Below, in pieces: positions 1 through 8,833 of a stretch of DNA of 40,188 nucleotides. Made by a program: the position numbers and the translations under genes. Positions within the stretch are counted from its first letter, which is position 1, and each line of letters begins with the position of its first letter. This DNA is from CAZJPD01 sp964547795. GTDB taxonomy: Bacteria; Pseudomonadota; Alphaproteobacteria; Rickettsiales; Midichloriaceae. The notes under the pieces were generated by a model. That model was not told the origin of the DNA, made no database searches, and saw only the letters and a list, made by a program, of their open reading frames with translations. The stretch spans positions 1 to 40,188 of the forward strand of contig CAZJPD010000002.1 in the NCBI GenBank assembly GCA_964547795.1. Reading direction: 5' to 3'.

Positions 1-44
1 GGAAAATATAGTTGCACTTAAATAGTAAAAAAGGGTTTTGATTT

Positions 45-650
45 TCATTTTTTAGATAATATTTTTTTGAGAAAACTCTTTCTGTGATGGATACAAATAC
101 CGTGTTTTTTTATGGCATGATAATGTTTTGGAGTACAATATCCCTTATTTTGTTTCCACTGATATTGTGGAAATTTATCATGTAAATTTTCCATAATTCT
201 GTCCCTTGTTACTTTTGCTATAATTGAGGCAGCTGCAATAGTTAGCGATTTACCATCTCCTCCTATAATGTTTATTATTTTATTAATAGCAATATTTGGA
301 TTTGCGTTACCATCGACTAATATATGATCAAATTGTTGTTTCATATTTGCAATCACACGCCTCATTGCTAAAAGCGATGCTTGTAAAATGTTTAGTTCCT
401 CTATTTCTTCTACGCTGCTTGATGCTGTTGTATAATGACAGTTATCTATAAGGTAGTGATAAATTTCCTCTCTTTTTTTTATGCTTAATTTTTTTGAGTC
501 GTTAATTTCTGAAGTATCAATCTTATCATTTAAAATTATCCCTGCGGCAACTACTGGACCAACTACACATCCCCTCCCTGCTTCATCAATTCCCAGAATT
601 ATGCCTCCCAATTTTTTTTCATAGGAGAAATTAGGTTTCGACTTTATCAT
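45..650 (-). CDS. rnhB: Ribonuclease HII
   Basis: RNase HII cleaves the RNA strand of RNA-DNA hybrids and removes single ribonucleotides misincorporated in DNA. The 201-residue protein has the usual family length. The diagnostic DEAGRG motif is at residues 22-27. Further probable metal-binding aspartates lie in LVDGN (Asp113) and GGDGKS (Asp132), followed by the conserved AAASIIAKVTRDR segment, so all four expected acidic positions are present. The ATG at 648-650 is the natural start, with the catalytic motif about 20 residues in. It is the last gene of a leftward run, 120 bp downstream of tyrS, so it may have its own promoter. The protein looks intact. Confidence 0.97.
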   Translation of the reverse strand: MIKSKPNFSYEKKLGGIILGIDEAGRGCVVGPVVAAGIILNDKIDTSEINDSKKLSIKKREEIYHYLIDNCHYTTASSSVEEIEELNILQASLLAMRRVIANMKQQFDHILVDGNANPNIAINKIINIIGGDGKSLTIAAASIIAKVTRDRIMENLHDKFPQYQWKQNKGYCTPKHYHAIKKHGICIHHRKSFLKKILSKK

Positions 651-770
651 GTGGACTAGTTTATAGATTTAATGATTGATACATTGTAGTGTTTTCATCA
701 TTTTTTTTCTTATTTTTTTATAATCTGCTCTTTTTTCTCAGGATATTATCAGTTCTATTTAAGCAATCCT

Positions 771-2009
771 TTAGAATAAACTGATAATCATATGTTTCTT
801 TTTACCAGCTGAAAGTTTCAGCATACCATCATTGAAATCCTTTAAAGTAACGACATATTTTATATCACTGATAACATCGTTGTTTATTCTTGCACCATTT
901 CCTTGAATCAGTTTTCTTGAAGCACTATTAGATTGCATTAATCCACATTGAGCAAGGAGGTTATATAGTTCAACTCCCTTTTCTAATTTCTTTGAGTCAA
1001 TAGTATACTCAGGCAAATCATTTCCGACAGTCCCTTCTTCAAAAGTTTTCTGAGCAGTTTCCTTCGCCAATTTGCTTGCTTGAATCCCATGGCACAATCT
1101 GGTTGCTTCATCTGCCAAAATTATTTTTACCTTATTAATCTCTTTACCTTCCAGTTTGGAAAGTTCATTAATTTCATCTAGTGGCAATTCGGTGAAGAGT
1201 TTTAAGAATTTTATTACATCGTCATCCTCAGTATTTCGCCAGAACTGCCAATAATCGTACACAGATAACATGTCATCATTCAGCCATACTGCACCGCCTT
1301 CTGTTTTGCCCATTTTTGCACCTGAGCTGGTCGTTAATAATGGAGATGTTAATCCAAAAACTTCTTTTCCTACTTTCTTTCTTATCAATTCTACACCGCT
1401 TATGATGTTACCCCATTGATCTGAACCACCCATCTGCAATATACATTTTTCTTTTTCATATAGATGGTAAAAATCAAATGCCTGTAAAAGCATATAGTTA
1501 AACTCAAGGAAGCTCAGTGATTGCTCTCTATCCAAACGCAATTTGACGCTTTCAAAATTTACCATTCTATTGATTGAAAAGTGCCTGCCAAAACCCCTTA
1601 AAAAATCTATGTATTTCAGCTCTTTTAACCATATATCATTATCCAGAATGATGGCTTTATTGGCAGATTCAAAATCCAAAAATTTAGCAAAAACTTTTTG
1701 TAAAGAAGCTTTGTTTTTTTCTATATCAGTGAATTCTAAAACCTGTCTTGCCTCATCCTTTCCAGATGGATCACCAATTTTTGTTGTCCCTCCTCCCAAC
1801 AAAATAATCGGTTGATGTCCAAGTTTTTGCAACCAACGCAACATCATGATTTGGATTAAGCTTCCAACATGCAAAGATTTTGCTGTACAGTCAAAACCTG
1901 TATATGCTTTAACCTTCTTTTCTGAAACGACAGATTTCAATTGCTCCAAATGAGTACATTGATAGATAAACCCCCTATTTTCAAAAATGGTAATTAAATT
2001 ACTATTCAT
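771..2009 (-). CDS. tyrS: Tyrosyl-tRNA synthetase
   Basis: This enzyme charges tRNA-Tyr with tyrosine for translation in the cytosol. The 412-residue protein is a class I synthetase of the bacterial TyrRS type. The HIGH-like signature is HVGS at residues 47-50. The tyrosine-binding region includes GGSDQWGN near 194-201, and the KMSKS loop reads KMGKT at 232-236. A C-terminal S4-like RNA-binding domain occupies roughly residues 345-405 (SASRKLIQGNGARIN). It starts 14 bp after the stop of the upstream lolC/E gene and is probably cotranscribed with it. All catalytic landmarks are present. Confidence 0.97.
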   Translation of the reverse strand: MNSNLITIFENRGFIYQCTHLEQLKSVVSEKKVKAYTGFDCTAKSLHVGSLIQIMMLRWLQKLGHQPIILLGGGTTKIGDPSGKDEARQVLEFTDIEKNKASLQKVFAKFLDFESANKAIILDNDIWLKELKYIDFLRGFGRHFSINRMVNFESVKLRLDREQSLSFLEFNYMLLQAFDFYHLYEKEKCILQMGGSDQWGNIISGVELIRKKVGKEVFGLTSPLLTTSSGAKMGKTEGGAVWLNDDMLSVYDYWQFWRNTEDDDVIKFLKLFTELPLDEINELSKLEGKEINKVKIILADEATRLCHGIQASKLAKETAQKTFEEGTVGNDLPEYTIDSKKLEKGVELYNLLAQCGLMQSNSASRKLIQGNGARINNDVISDIKYVVTLKDFNDGMLKLSAGKKKHMIISLF

Positions 2010-2023
2010 GTTATGATCTAGTA

Positions 2024-3265
2024 TTATTCACACCTTAGTGCATCTACTGGTAACATATTCGCTGCTTTCCAGGCGGGATAAATTGTTGCTAAGAAGGACA
2101 TTAACACAGCAACCGTTGCTATAGTAATTATTTCTTTCATATCTGGCTCAGAAGGTAGGGAAGTCAAAAAGTAAATCATAGGGTCAAACAAAGTTGTTCC
2201 AGTCATGGATTCTAACGCTTGTTTTATATGTTCTATGTTTATTACAAACACTGTACCTATAACAGCACCAGCTAAAGTTCCCAGAGAACCCAAAAGAACC
2301 CCGCTTAAAACAAATATTTTGATTATGGATGATCGACTTGCACCAATTGCACGAAGTATAGCAATGCTTTTGTATTTTTCTTTAACCAGCATTGTAAGAC
2401 CTGATATTATGTTAAAAGCTGCTATCATTATTATCAGAACCAAAATCAAAAACATCGTATTTCTTTCAACCCTTAGTGCTGATATTAAAGATTGGTTTGC
2501 TAAGCCCCAATCTGTAAGCAATAAATCTTGATTTGGTAAATCATTCAGAATATTTCTTTTAATTTCATCTACCTTTTTAGCATCATCCACAATCACCTCT
2601 ATCTCTGATATAGAATTGCCTTTTTCAAATAATACTTGTGCAGTTTTGAGGGGAATAAATACAGTGCTTGCATTGTATTCATACATCCCTACGTCGAAAA
2701 TTCCTATTATATAGAAAGTCTTCATGCGTGGAATCGCACCTAAAACTGTAGTTTCAAATTTTGGTACAAGCAACCTAATTTTATTTCCTATACCTAATCC
2801 CAGATTTTTAACTAAGGTATTGCCTATTAATATCTCATTTGTCGCAAAGCCTGCTTTCTCATCCTTTTCTACAAGAGCTTGCTTCATTATAGGCTTTCTG
2901 CTTAATGAATCTGAATTCATACCTCTAACTAAAACTCCCGTAGAATTTCCATTACTTTCTGCCAAAGCCTGTCCTGTTACAAGCAGGGCTGTATATTTTA
3001 CACCTGATATATTCTCGACCTTTTGAACTATTTTGTCGTAGTTATCAAGCTTGTATTCGTAGTTACTGATCGTTATATGCCCATTAATTCCGAGAATCTT
3101 TTTTATTAACTCCACCTCATATCCATTCATTACAGACATAACTATAATAAGTACCATAACACCAAGTACAATGCCAATTGTTGCTAAATGACTTACTAAA
3201 GAGATAAATTTATTGTCAAAACCTATGTATCTTTTGGTAATTTTCCATTCAAAATTTTTTATCAT
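2024..3265 (-). CDS. lolC: Lipoprotein-releasing ABC transporter permease, LolC/LolE family
   Basis: This is the membrane subunit of the Lol system that extracts mature lipoproteins from the inner membrane for transfer to the outer membrane. The 413-residue protein has the FtsX/MacB-like layout: one N-terminal membrane segment (about residues 22-46), a large periplasmic domain to about residue 260, and three C-terminal membrane segments. The segment KEKYKSIAILRAIGAS before the third helix is the family coupling-helix signature. No lolD ATPase is adjacent. Only one permease is visible, so it may act as a homodimer or with a partner encoded elsewhere. Assigning LolC rather than LolE is arbitrary here. 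It lies 13 bp downstream of nhaA. Confidence 0.93.
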   Translation of the reverse strand: MIKNFEWKITKRYIGFDNKFISLVSHLATIGIVLGVMVLIIVMSVMNGYEVELIKKILGINGHITISNYEYKLDNYDKIVQKVENISGVKYTALLVTGQALAESNGNSTGVLVRGMNSDSLSRKPIMKQALVEKDEKAGFATNEILIGNTLVKNLGLGIGNKIRLLVPKFETTVLGAIPRMKTFYIIGIFDVGMYEYNASTVFIPLKTAQVLFEKGNSISEIEVIVDDAKKVDEIKRNILNDLPNQDLLLTDWGLANQSLISALRVERNTMFLILVLIIMIAAFNIISGLTMLVKEKYKSIAILRAIGASRSSIIKIFVLSGVLLGSLGTLAGAVIGTVFVINIEHIKQALESMTGTTLFDPMIYFLTSLPSEPDMKEIITIATVAVLMSFLATIYPAWKAANMLPVDALRCE

Positions 3266-3278
3266 AGTACAACTGCTG

Positions 3279-4442
3279 TCATTTAAAGAGTTTCATTACA
3301 ACCATAACCATCACTGTTGATAGCATTGAACCCAAGATTATCCCTATTTTGGCAAATTCGAGGTAGATAGGGTTATTTTCAAAGGCAATAAGTGCAACAA
3401 ATAAACTCATGGTAAAGCCTATCCCACAAAGCATGGATACATAATAAAAGTGTTTCATCTGCACATTTTGTGGCATGGATATAATTTTAAGTTTTTTCAA
3501 AATATGTACAGAGCAGGATATACCTACTGTTTTACCTATAAAGAGTCCAAATACTATTCCCAATACAACAGGATGTAAAAATACTCCAAAATGTATATCA
3601 CCAAAGTTAATTCCACTATTGGAAAAAGCAAATAATGGCAAAATCAGATATTCAACATATGGGGTTAAAATTTTTTCAAGCCTTTTTAGGGGATAATTGT
3701 CATCTGAAACTTTTAAAGGAATGAACATTCCTAACACCACTCCAGAAATCGTTGAATGTATCCCCGACTTAAAGAAAAAGTACCACATGAATATTCCTAC
3801 AAGCAAATACGGTGCTAAGTAAAAAAACTTAGCCCTATTAAACAGATAGAGTAGTAAACAACAAAATGTGATTGGTAGAAAATATGCTAATTGCAATGGG
3901 GCACTATAAAATAGAGCAATAATTATAACTGCTATCAAATCATCGATTATAGCAAGTGCTGTCAGAAAAACTCTAAGTGTAACTGGCAATCTTTTGCTAA
4001 GCATTGCAAAAACGCCAAGGGCGAATGCTATATCTGTAGCTGCCGGAATAGCCCAAGCTTGTATAGCAATATCATCCTTAAAATTAAAAGCTATATAAAT
4101 TAACACGGGGAAGACAACACCAAAGCAAGCTGATACAACAGGTAAAATCTTTTGCTCTTTAGTAGCTAAACGTCCATCAATCATTTCACGCTTAATTTCC
4201 ATCCCCACAGCAAGAAAAAAAATGGACATAAGAAAGTCACTAATCCATCCATGAATGGATAGAGAAAAGTGCTTATTACTTAATGATATTTGTAAATTTT
4301 GTTCAATAAAATGATTGTATAAATGTGAAAATCGTGTATTAGCCATTACCATAGCTAATATAGCTCCGCTGAAAAGTAATAAACCCTTTCCAACAGCTTT
4401 ATGGAAAAGTAATGCAAAATTTATTAATCTTTTTGGAAGCAT
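3279..4442 (-). CDS. nhaA: Na+/H+ antiporter NhaA
   Basis: NhaA exports Na+ (or Li+) in exchange for protons across the inner membrane. The 387-residue protein has the full family length, with about 11-12 hydrophobic segments. The ion-binding aspartate pair is in the motif AIIDDLIAV (Asp167/Asp168). The conserved AIPAATDIAFALG segment carries the other essential aspartate (Asp137). The pH-sensor type segment FLAVGMEIKREM is present near the N-terminus. It sits between the Kef-type antiporter and lolC/E in one orientation, with gaps of 38 and 13 bp, which suggests an ion-homeostasis transcript that continues into housekeeping genes. Confidence 0.96.
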   Translation of the reverse strand: MLPKRLINFALLFHKAVGKGLLLFSGAILAMVMANTRFSHLYNHFIEQNLQISLSNKHFSLSIHGWISDFLMSIFFLAVGMEIKREMIDGRLATKEQKILPVVSACFGVVFPVLIYIAFNFKDDIAIQAWAIPAATDIAFALGVFAMLSKRLPVTLRVFLTALAIIDDLIAVIIIALFYSAPLQLAYFLPITFCCLLLYLFNRAKFFYLAPYLLVGIFMWYFFFKSGIHSTISGVVLGMFIPLKVSDDNYPLKRLEKILTPYVEYLILPLFAFSNSGINFGDIHFGVFLHPVVLGIVFGLFIGKTVGISCSVHILKKLKIISMPQNVQMKHFYYVSMLCGIGFTMSLFVALIAFENNPIYLEFAKIGIILGSMLSTVMVMVVMKLFK

Positions 4443-4480
4443 TTTTTAAATTTTACGATTTTATTAAATCTTACACCAGG

Positions 4481-6184
4481 CTAACACTTGAATATCTCAT
4501 TCTCTTCTATTTTGGAATAGTTGTTTTTACGAATTTCTTCTTTAACAGCAAGTATATTATGTTTTACAGAATCTAGTTTTTCTAAAGCAACTCCCCCTAA
4601 CTGTAGCCCTACTTCTATTCTTTCTGGAATTGCACTTTCTGCTCCAAGTCTTCTTATATCTTTGCTATGTTTATAATCTTCTGCTCTTGAAATTATCATT
4701 GTATTTTTATAATGCACAAAAATCTTTTTAGTAGTTTTTCTCAATGTAGCTCTATCACTCATTGTCAGAATAATTGCTTTTGCTCTTTTTATACCTAATG
4801 CCTGTAAAATAGTATTATCACTTACTTCTCCCTGAAATACAGGGAATCCTTGTTGTTTAGCTTTTTTTACCATTATCGAATTATTGTCAACTGCTATATA
4901 GCTCATTTGCTCGCATTCTAGCATATAAGCAACAATTCTACCAACCCGACCAAACCCTGCAATTATCACATGGTCATCCAAATCACTAATACCTTTAAAT
5001 TCTTGATTGCTATCTAACTCCTCTTTTGAGTCAAGTCTATCCTCAATCCGAGAGCCAATCATCGAAAGTAGAGGCGTTATTGCCATTGATAATGCAACCA
5101 CCATAAGTAAAAGTTCAGAGGTTTTACTATCTATTACTCCTTTTGAAGATGCTATGTTAAATAGTATAAAGGCAAATTCACTACCTTGAGATAATAATAA
5201 AGCAGAGTGCAAAGCTGCTCCCCAACGCAACCTAAATATTTTACACAACAAAAGTATTATAAATGCCTTAACTAATATTAATCCTAATGCTATTAAAATT
5301 ATATTTTTGAATTTACTAACTATAAAATCAACATCTATAGACATCCCTACACTAAGGAAAAACAATCCCATAAACAAACCTTGAAAAGGACGTATACTAC
5401 TTTCAATCCGATTTCTATATTCAGTTTCCGCAATTAATATTCCTGCAATAAATGCACCCATTGCTGAAGACAAACCAAGCTCACTGGTAATCCAAGCTGT
5501 CCCCAGTACGATAAGCAATGCAGTTGTTACATAAACCTCGTCTGTTTTTGCCGATGCAACTAATGAGAAAAAAGGTCTTAAAAATAATCTACCAAAAATT
5601 GTTATTGCAATTATCACCCCCAGTGCTTTTAATCCCGACATACCTATTGTTTGCATAATATCTACCCTATTTTCAGCAAGTAGCGGTACTACAGCAAGCA
5701 ATGGTACTACAGCAAAATCCTGCATAAGCAACATTGATAAAGATAACCTTCCAACTTGGCTGGACTGCCTACCAGAATCTGATAACACCTGCAACACTAT
5801 AGCTGTTGATGACAAGGCAAGAGCAGCCCCTATCATAACAGAAACAGATGCAGAAAAGTTGAAAAATTTATATAGCACAAAAGCAATAGTTGAAGAAGTA
5901 ATCAGTACCTGCAAACCACCAAACCCAAATACGTGTAATCTCATTCTTATTAATCTGTCAAATGAGAGTTCAAGCCCTATAGCAAATAATAAAAATACTA
6001 CCCCAAACTCAGCAAAATTGCGTGCGTATTCAGGCTCTTTTATCAATTCCTGAGTGTTTATAATTGCTCCAGCAATTAGATATCCTAGTACTGGACTAGT
6101 TTTTAATCTATGTAGTAGTATCACTACTAAAATTGAAGAGATTAATAAAATCAGAACACTTGGTAAGTAATCTATTGCGTGCAT
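4481..6184 (-). CDS. CPA2-family cation:proton antiporter with RCK (TrkA-N) domain, Kef-like
   Basis: This is a membrane antiporter of the CPA2 family, probably exchanging K+ or Na+ for H+. About 12-13 membrane segments fill the first 380 residues, with family motifs PVLGYLIAGAII, ALALSSTAIVLQVL and LLSQGSEFAFILF. A cytosolic NAD-binding RCK domain follows, starting at VIIAGFGRVGRIVAYML. The domain order is that of KefB/KefC, but I cannot tell whether it is glutathione-gated. The start is uncertain. I prefer the ATG at 6182-6184 (protein starts MHAIDYLPS) because it sits just before the first helix. ATGs ending at 6214 and 6253 and a TTG at 6259 are in frame upstream. It is divergent from the folM-like gene. 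Confidence 0.9.
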   Translation of the reverse strand: MHAIDYLPSVLILLISSILVVILLHRLKTSPVLGYLIAGAIINTQELIKEPEYARNFAEFGVVFLLFAIGLELSFDRLIRMRLHVFGFGGLQVLITSSTIAFVLYKFFNFSASVSVMIGAALALSSTAIVLQVLSDSGRQSSQVGRLSLSMLLMQDFAVVPLLAVVPLLAENRVDIMQTIGMSGLKALGVIIAITIFGRLFLRPFFSLVASAKTDEVYVTTALLIVLGTAWITSELGLSSAMGAFIAGILIAETEYRNRIESSIRPFQGLFMGLFFLSVGMSIDVDFIVSKFKNIILIALGLILVKAFIILLLCKIFRLRWGAALHSALLLSQGSEFAFILFNIASSKGVIDSKTSELLLMVVALSMAITPLLSMIGSRIEDRLDSKEELDSNQEFKGISDLDDHVIIAGFGRVGRIVAYMLECEQMSYIAVDNNSIMVKKAKQQGFPVFQGEVSDNTILQALGIKRAKAIILTMSDRATLRKTTKKIFVHYKNTMIISRAEDYKHSKDIRRLGAESAIPERIEVGLQLGGVALEKLDSVKHNILAVKEEIRKNNYSKIEENEIFKC

Positions 6185-6259
6185 CAGTAAGTTGTTTTTT
6201 TTAATTTTAAACATCGATATACTTGGATACAGGATAGCATTAAGTTCTTTCATAAGCAA

Positions 6260-6979
6260 TTGTCTTATGCGTTAATCACAGGTTCTGCTAAAAGGATAGG
6301 AAGATGTATTGCTTTGTTTTTAGCAAAAAGTGGATGGGATATCATCCTTCATTACAATACGTCTAAGGCTGAAGCCTTAAAATTGCAAAAGGAAATCATA
6401 ATAGACTTGGGAAGGAGATGTGAATTATATCAGGAAGATTTTTTACAGAGCAAAGAGTCAAATATAGCAGATAAATTTCCGATAAGTTTATTAATAAATA
6501 ACGCTTCTATTTTTAAAAACGATACTCTATGTGGTATAAAAGAAGAAAATTTGTTTAACAATCTAAAGATCAATTTTTTTAACCCAGTAAGGTTGAGTAA
6601 AAAAATTCTGCAAAACAAGTCTCATAATCAGCAAATTAATATCATTAACATCCTTGATAGCATTATATTTAAGTTACCCCAAAATTTTGCTTCTTATTAC
6701 TTCAGTAAAGTTGCATTAGCTGATTTCACTAAGTTAGCAGCAAAATTATATGCACCAATGGCTAGAGTAAATGGTATAGCTTTAGGACTAATCATCAAAA
6801 CACCTACCCAAACTAAAGAGAATTTTAACAAAAGAAAAAAAGCAACACCTTTAGGATATGGTGGTAGCATTGAGGAAATTTGCTTCACTGTTAATTTTAT
6901 AGTAAAAGCAAAGTCTTTAACTGGGCAAATCATATCTTTAGATGGCGGCAGTCATTTAGATAATACCAACTACCTTTAA
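6260..6979 (+). CDS. Short-chain dehydrogenase, pteridine reductase / FolM-like
   Basis: This is an NAD(P)H-dependent short-chain dehydrogenase of 239 residues. The nucleotide-binding motif TGSAKRIG near residue 7 has the TGxxxRxG form that separates pteridine reductases from most other family members. NNAS, the YxxxK active site (YYFSK) and a C-terminal GQIISLDGG are all present. FolM-type enzymes reduce dihydromonapterin and, weakly, dihydrofolate. With folP at 18.6 kb this suggests a pterin or folate role, but that is inference. The only plausible start is TTG at 6260, immediately before the motif; no in-frame ATG lies upstream. recR follows after 4 bp, so the two are surely cotranscribed. 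Confidence 0.87.
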   Translation: MSYALITGSAKRIGRCIALFLAKSGWDIILHYNTSKAEALKLQKEIIIDLGRRCELYQEDFLQSKESNIADKFPISLLINNASIFKNDTLCGIKEENLFNNLKINFFNPVRLSKKILQNKSHNQQINIINILDSIIFKLPQNFASYYFSKVALADFTKLAAKLYAPMARVNGIALGLIIKTPTQTKENFNKRKKATPLGYGGSIEEICFTVNFIVKAKSLTGQIISLDGGSHLDNTNYL

Positions 6980-6983
6980 TACT

Positions 6984-7574
6984 ATGCAAATAAACTCTTT
7001 AGAGCAATTAATTAAGACGTTAGCAAGGTTACCAGGACTTGGACCTAAATCAGCAAAGAGGATAACTCTTTCCTTAATACAAAATAAAGATGAAATATTG
7101 AAATTTTCACATTTACTAAATCAAACTGCCAATGAAATAAAAACCTGCAATATCTGTGCTAACATAGACATTGCAAACCCTTGCCATATTTGTACGGATA
7201 ATAAAAGAGAAGCTAGCCTTTTATGTATTGTTGAAAATATCTCTGATTTATGGGCAATAGAAAAAAGTAAAACTTACAGAGGGCTATACCATGTACTGAG
7301 TGGCACATTATCAGCTATTGAAGGAAGAACCCCTAAAAATTTAAACATAAACAGTATTAAAAATAGAGTAAATAGTAATTCAATTAATGAGGTTATAATT
7401 GCAACAAATTCAAATTTAGAAGGACAAACTACAGGACACTACATCGCTAAATTATTAGAACATTCAGATGTAAAAATATCCAGACTAGCAACTGGAATCC
7501 CTATGGGGGCTGAATTGGATTATATTGATGATGGAACTTTAGCCATTGCCCTTAAACTTAGGCACAAGTTCTAA
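6984..7574 (+). CDS. recR: Recombination mediator RecR
   Basis: RecR works with RecO (and RecF) to load RecA onto gapped DNA during recombinational repair. The 196-residue length is standard. It begins with the helix-hairpin-helix LPGLGPKSAKRI near residue 15. A four-cysteine zinc finger (CNIC ... CHIC) follows at about residues 53-68, and then a Toprim domain that includes the EGRTP and ATNSNLEGQTT segments. The ATG start lies 4 bp after the stop of the reductase gene, so expression is probably coupled. No defects are visible. Confidence 0.97.
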   Translation: MQINSLEQLIKTLARLPGLGPKSAKRITLSLIQNKDEILKFSHLLNQTANEIKTCNICANIDIANPCHICTDNKREASLLCIVENISDLWAIEKSKTYRGLYHVLSGTLSAIEGRTPKNLNINSIKNRVNSNSINEVIIATNSNLEGQTTGHYIAKLLEHSDVKISRLATGIPMGAELDYIDDGTLAIALKLRHKF

Positions 7575-7587
7575 ATCTATACCCCAT

Positions 7588-7752
7588 ATAAACATGGGTT
7601 GCCACGCCTACTGTTGTATAGCATAATTCATTAAGGTTTAAACATATGCTATCATGAAGAAATCTGTATAATCTGTCATTACGAAGGAGCAAACATAAAT
7701 CAAGTCGTCATCATGAGGTCGTAATAGTGACTGTAGTGATCCAGGGAATGTT
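7588..7752. repeat. Degenerate copy of the dispersed hairpin repeat
   Basis: This lies in the gene-free stretch 7575-7911 between recR and bioY. The segment ggttgccacgcctactg near 7595 matches the copy near 37060. A segment with cattacgaaggagc (near 7680) and gactgtagtgatccaggga (near 7730) matches the copies near 24330 and 36990. The modules are in the same order family but are separated and mutated, so this looks like an old copy. The rest of the stretch (about 7753-7911) holds nothing I recognise. Confidence 0.6.
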
Positions 7753-7911
7753 TATTAAGTATAGGTGAATAAAAAGATTTAGTAAGTCTGCAGATATTTA
7801 TAAACAGCGAAATTAAGATGCTAAGATGCTTAACTTTGCTAATATCCTTTAACAAAGATATTTCTTATAATATCTATTCTTAATGATCATTCCCCTTCAC
7901 TTAAATGATGG

Positions 7912-8504
7912 TTGAATTTATTATTAAGGCAAGATACAATGCAATTATACTTAAGATATCAATGTTCTATTATGTTATTATATCAAGAAATTAGCTTCGA
8001 GCTAAATTCACGAGTTAGATCTTTAGTTAAAGTTTTAAGTGGCATACTGCTATTATTATTTGCTTCAAAATTACTATTCCATTTTATCCTATACCATTTA
8101 CCTTACAAACACTTACACTCTTATTGCTGCCATTTTTATGTGGTAAAAAATTATCTTTGCTAGCCACTTCGATTTGTGTACTAATTGGATGCATCGGAGT
8201 CCCAGTTTTTAGTGGTACTATGTCAGGAATGCAATATATTTTAGGTCCTACAGGTGGGTACATAATTGGGCTTTTGGTAGCTAGTTTCATGCACAGCCTT
8301 ATAGATATAAATTTATTTGTGAAAAGAATATATATTCTTTCGCTTTTGATTATTTTTTTCTTTGGTGTAAGTTGGCTATCTCATTTTATTGAAGGCAAAT
8401 CTGCAATTATTTATGGATTTTTAATATTTATACCAAGTGAACTAATAAAGGCACTTGCCCTTTTTAAGCTTTACAATTCGTATATAAAACCTACTTCTTC
8501 CTGA
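7912..8504 (+). pseudogene. bioY: Biotin transporter BioY, split by a one-base frameshift
   Basis: BioY is the substrate-binding membrane component of biotin ECF transporters. Two overlapping frames together give one full-length protein of about 175-190 residues. The first frame (from 7912, or more likely the ATG at 7939 or 7972) covers the first helix, ending SGILLLLFASK. The second frame continues ITIPFYPIPFTLQTL, the family N-terminal motif, and then GVPVFSG and GPTGGYIIG. The switch falls at the AAAA run 8067-8070, where one extra A would restore a single frame. This is a real indel with loss of function, slippage that rescues expression, or a sequencing error. The 3' end overlaps a transposase remnant. 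Confidence 0.8.
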
Positions 8505-8646
8505 AATATTCTGCTTTTTTACTTCTCTGCTCCATACATTTTACGTCTATCTCAGTATAATTATATCCGCATACCTTGCATCTATAACGTTGCTTGCTTT
8601 TCATATTCCCATTCTTTATCTATAGCTTTGATTTGCATCTCTTGCA
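8491..8646 (-). pseudogene. Transposase zinc-ribbon remnant (IS1/InsA-like N-terminus)
   Basis: Read leftward from 8646, this stretch encodes two CxxC pairs spaced like a zinc ribbon: CKRC at the start and YRCKVCGYNYTEID further on, joined by IKNGNMKSKQ. IS1-type InsA proteins have this pattern. An in-frame TAG at 8620-8622 and a stop at 8491 leave about 50 codons, and the following helix-turn-helix part is missing. Its end overlaps the last codons of bioY. No terminal inverted repeats or partner frame can be seen. The remaining stretch 8647-8833 before ftsZ shows no gene; it presumably carries the ftsZ promoter, which I cannot place with confidence. Confidence 0.6.
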
Positions 8647-8833
8647 TATTATTTACATATTTTTACCCCTCTTTTTTTATAAATTCTTTATTCTACATGT
8701 TTTTTTGCATCTTGTCTATGCCTTATGAACAGTACCTCCAATAGAGTTAAGAAATAATTGCAAATAAAGCACGATTGTATTACTTTGCGATGAGAGAAGA
8801 ATAGTTATATTGTAACGTAAAAGTTAATTTAAT

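Noticed and set aside
8060..8075. Programmed -1 ribosomal frameshift in bioY
   Set aside because: A Lys tRNA could slip on AAAA, but there is no X XXY YYZ heptamer and I see no strong downstream structure; an indel is simpler.
8780..8833. Sigma70-like promoter for ftsZ (TTGCGA ... TATATT)
   Set aside because: Spacing is only about 15 bp, and similar matches are frequent in sequence this AT-rich.
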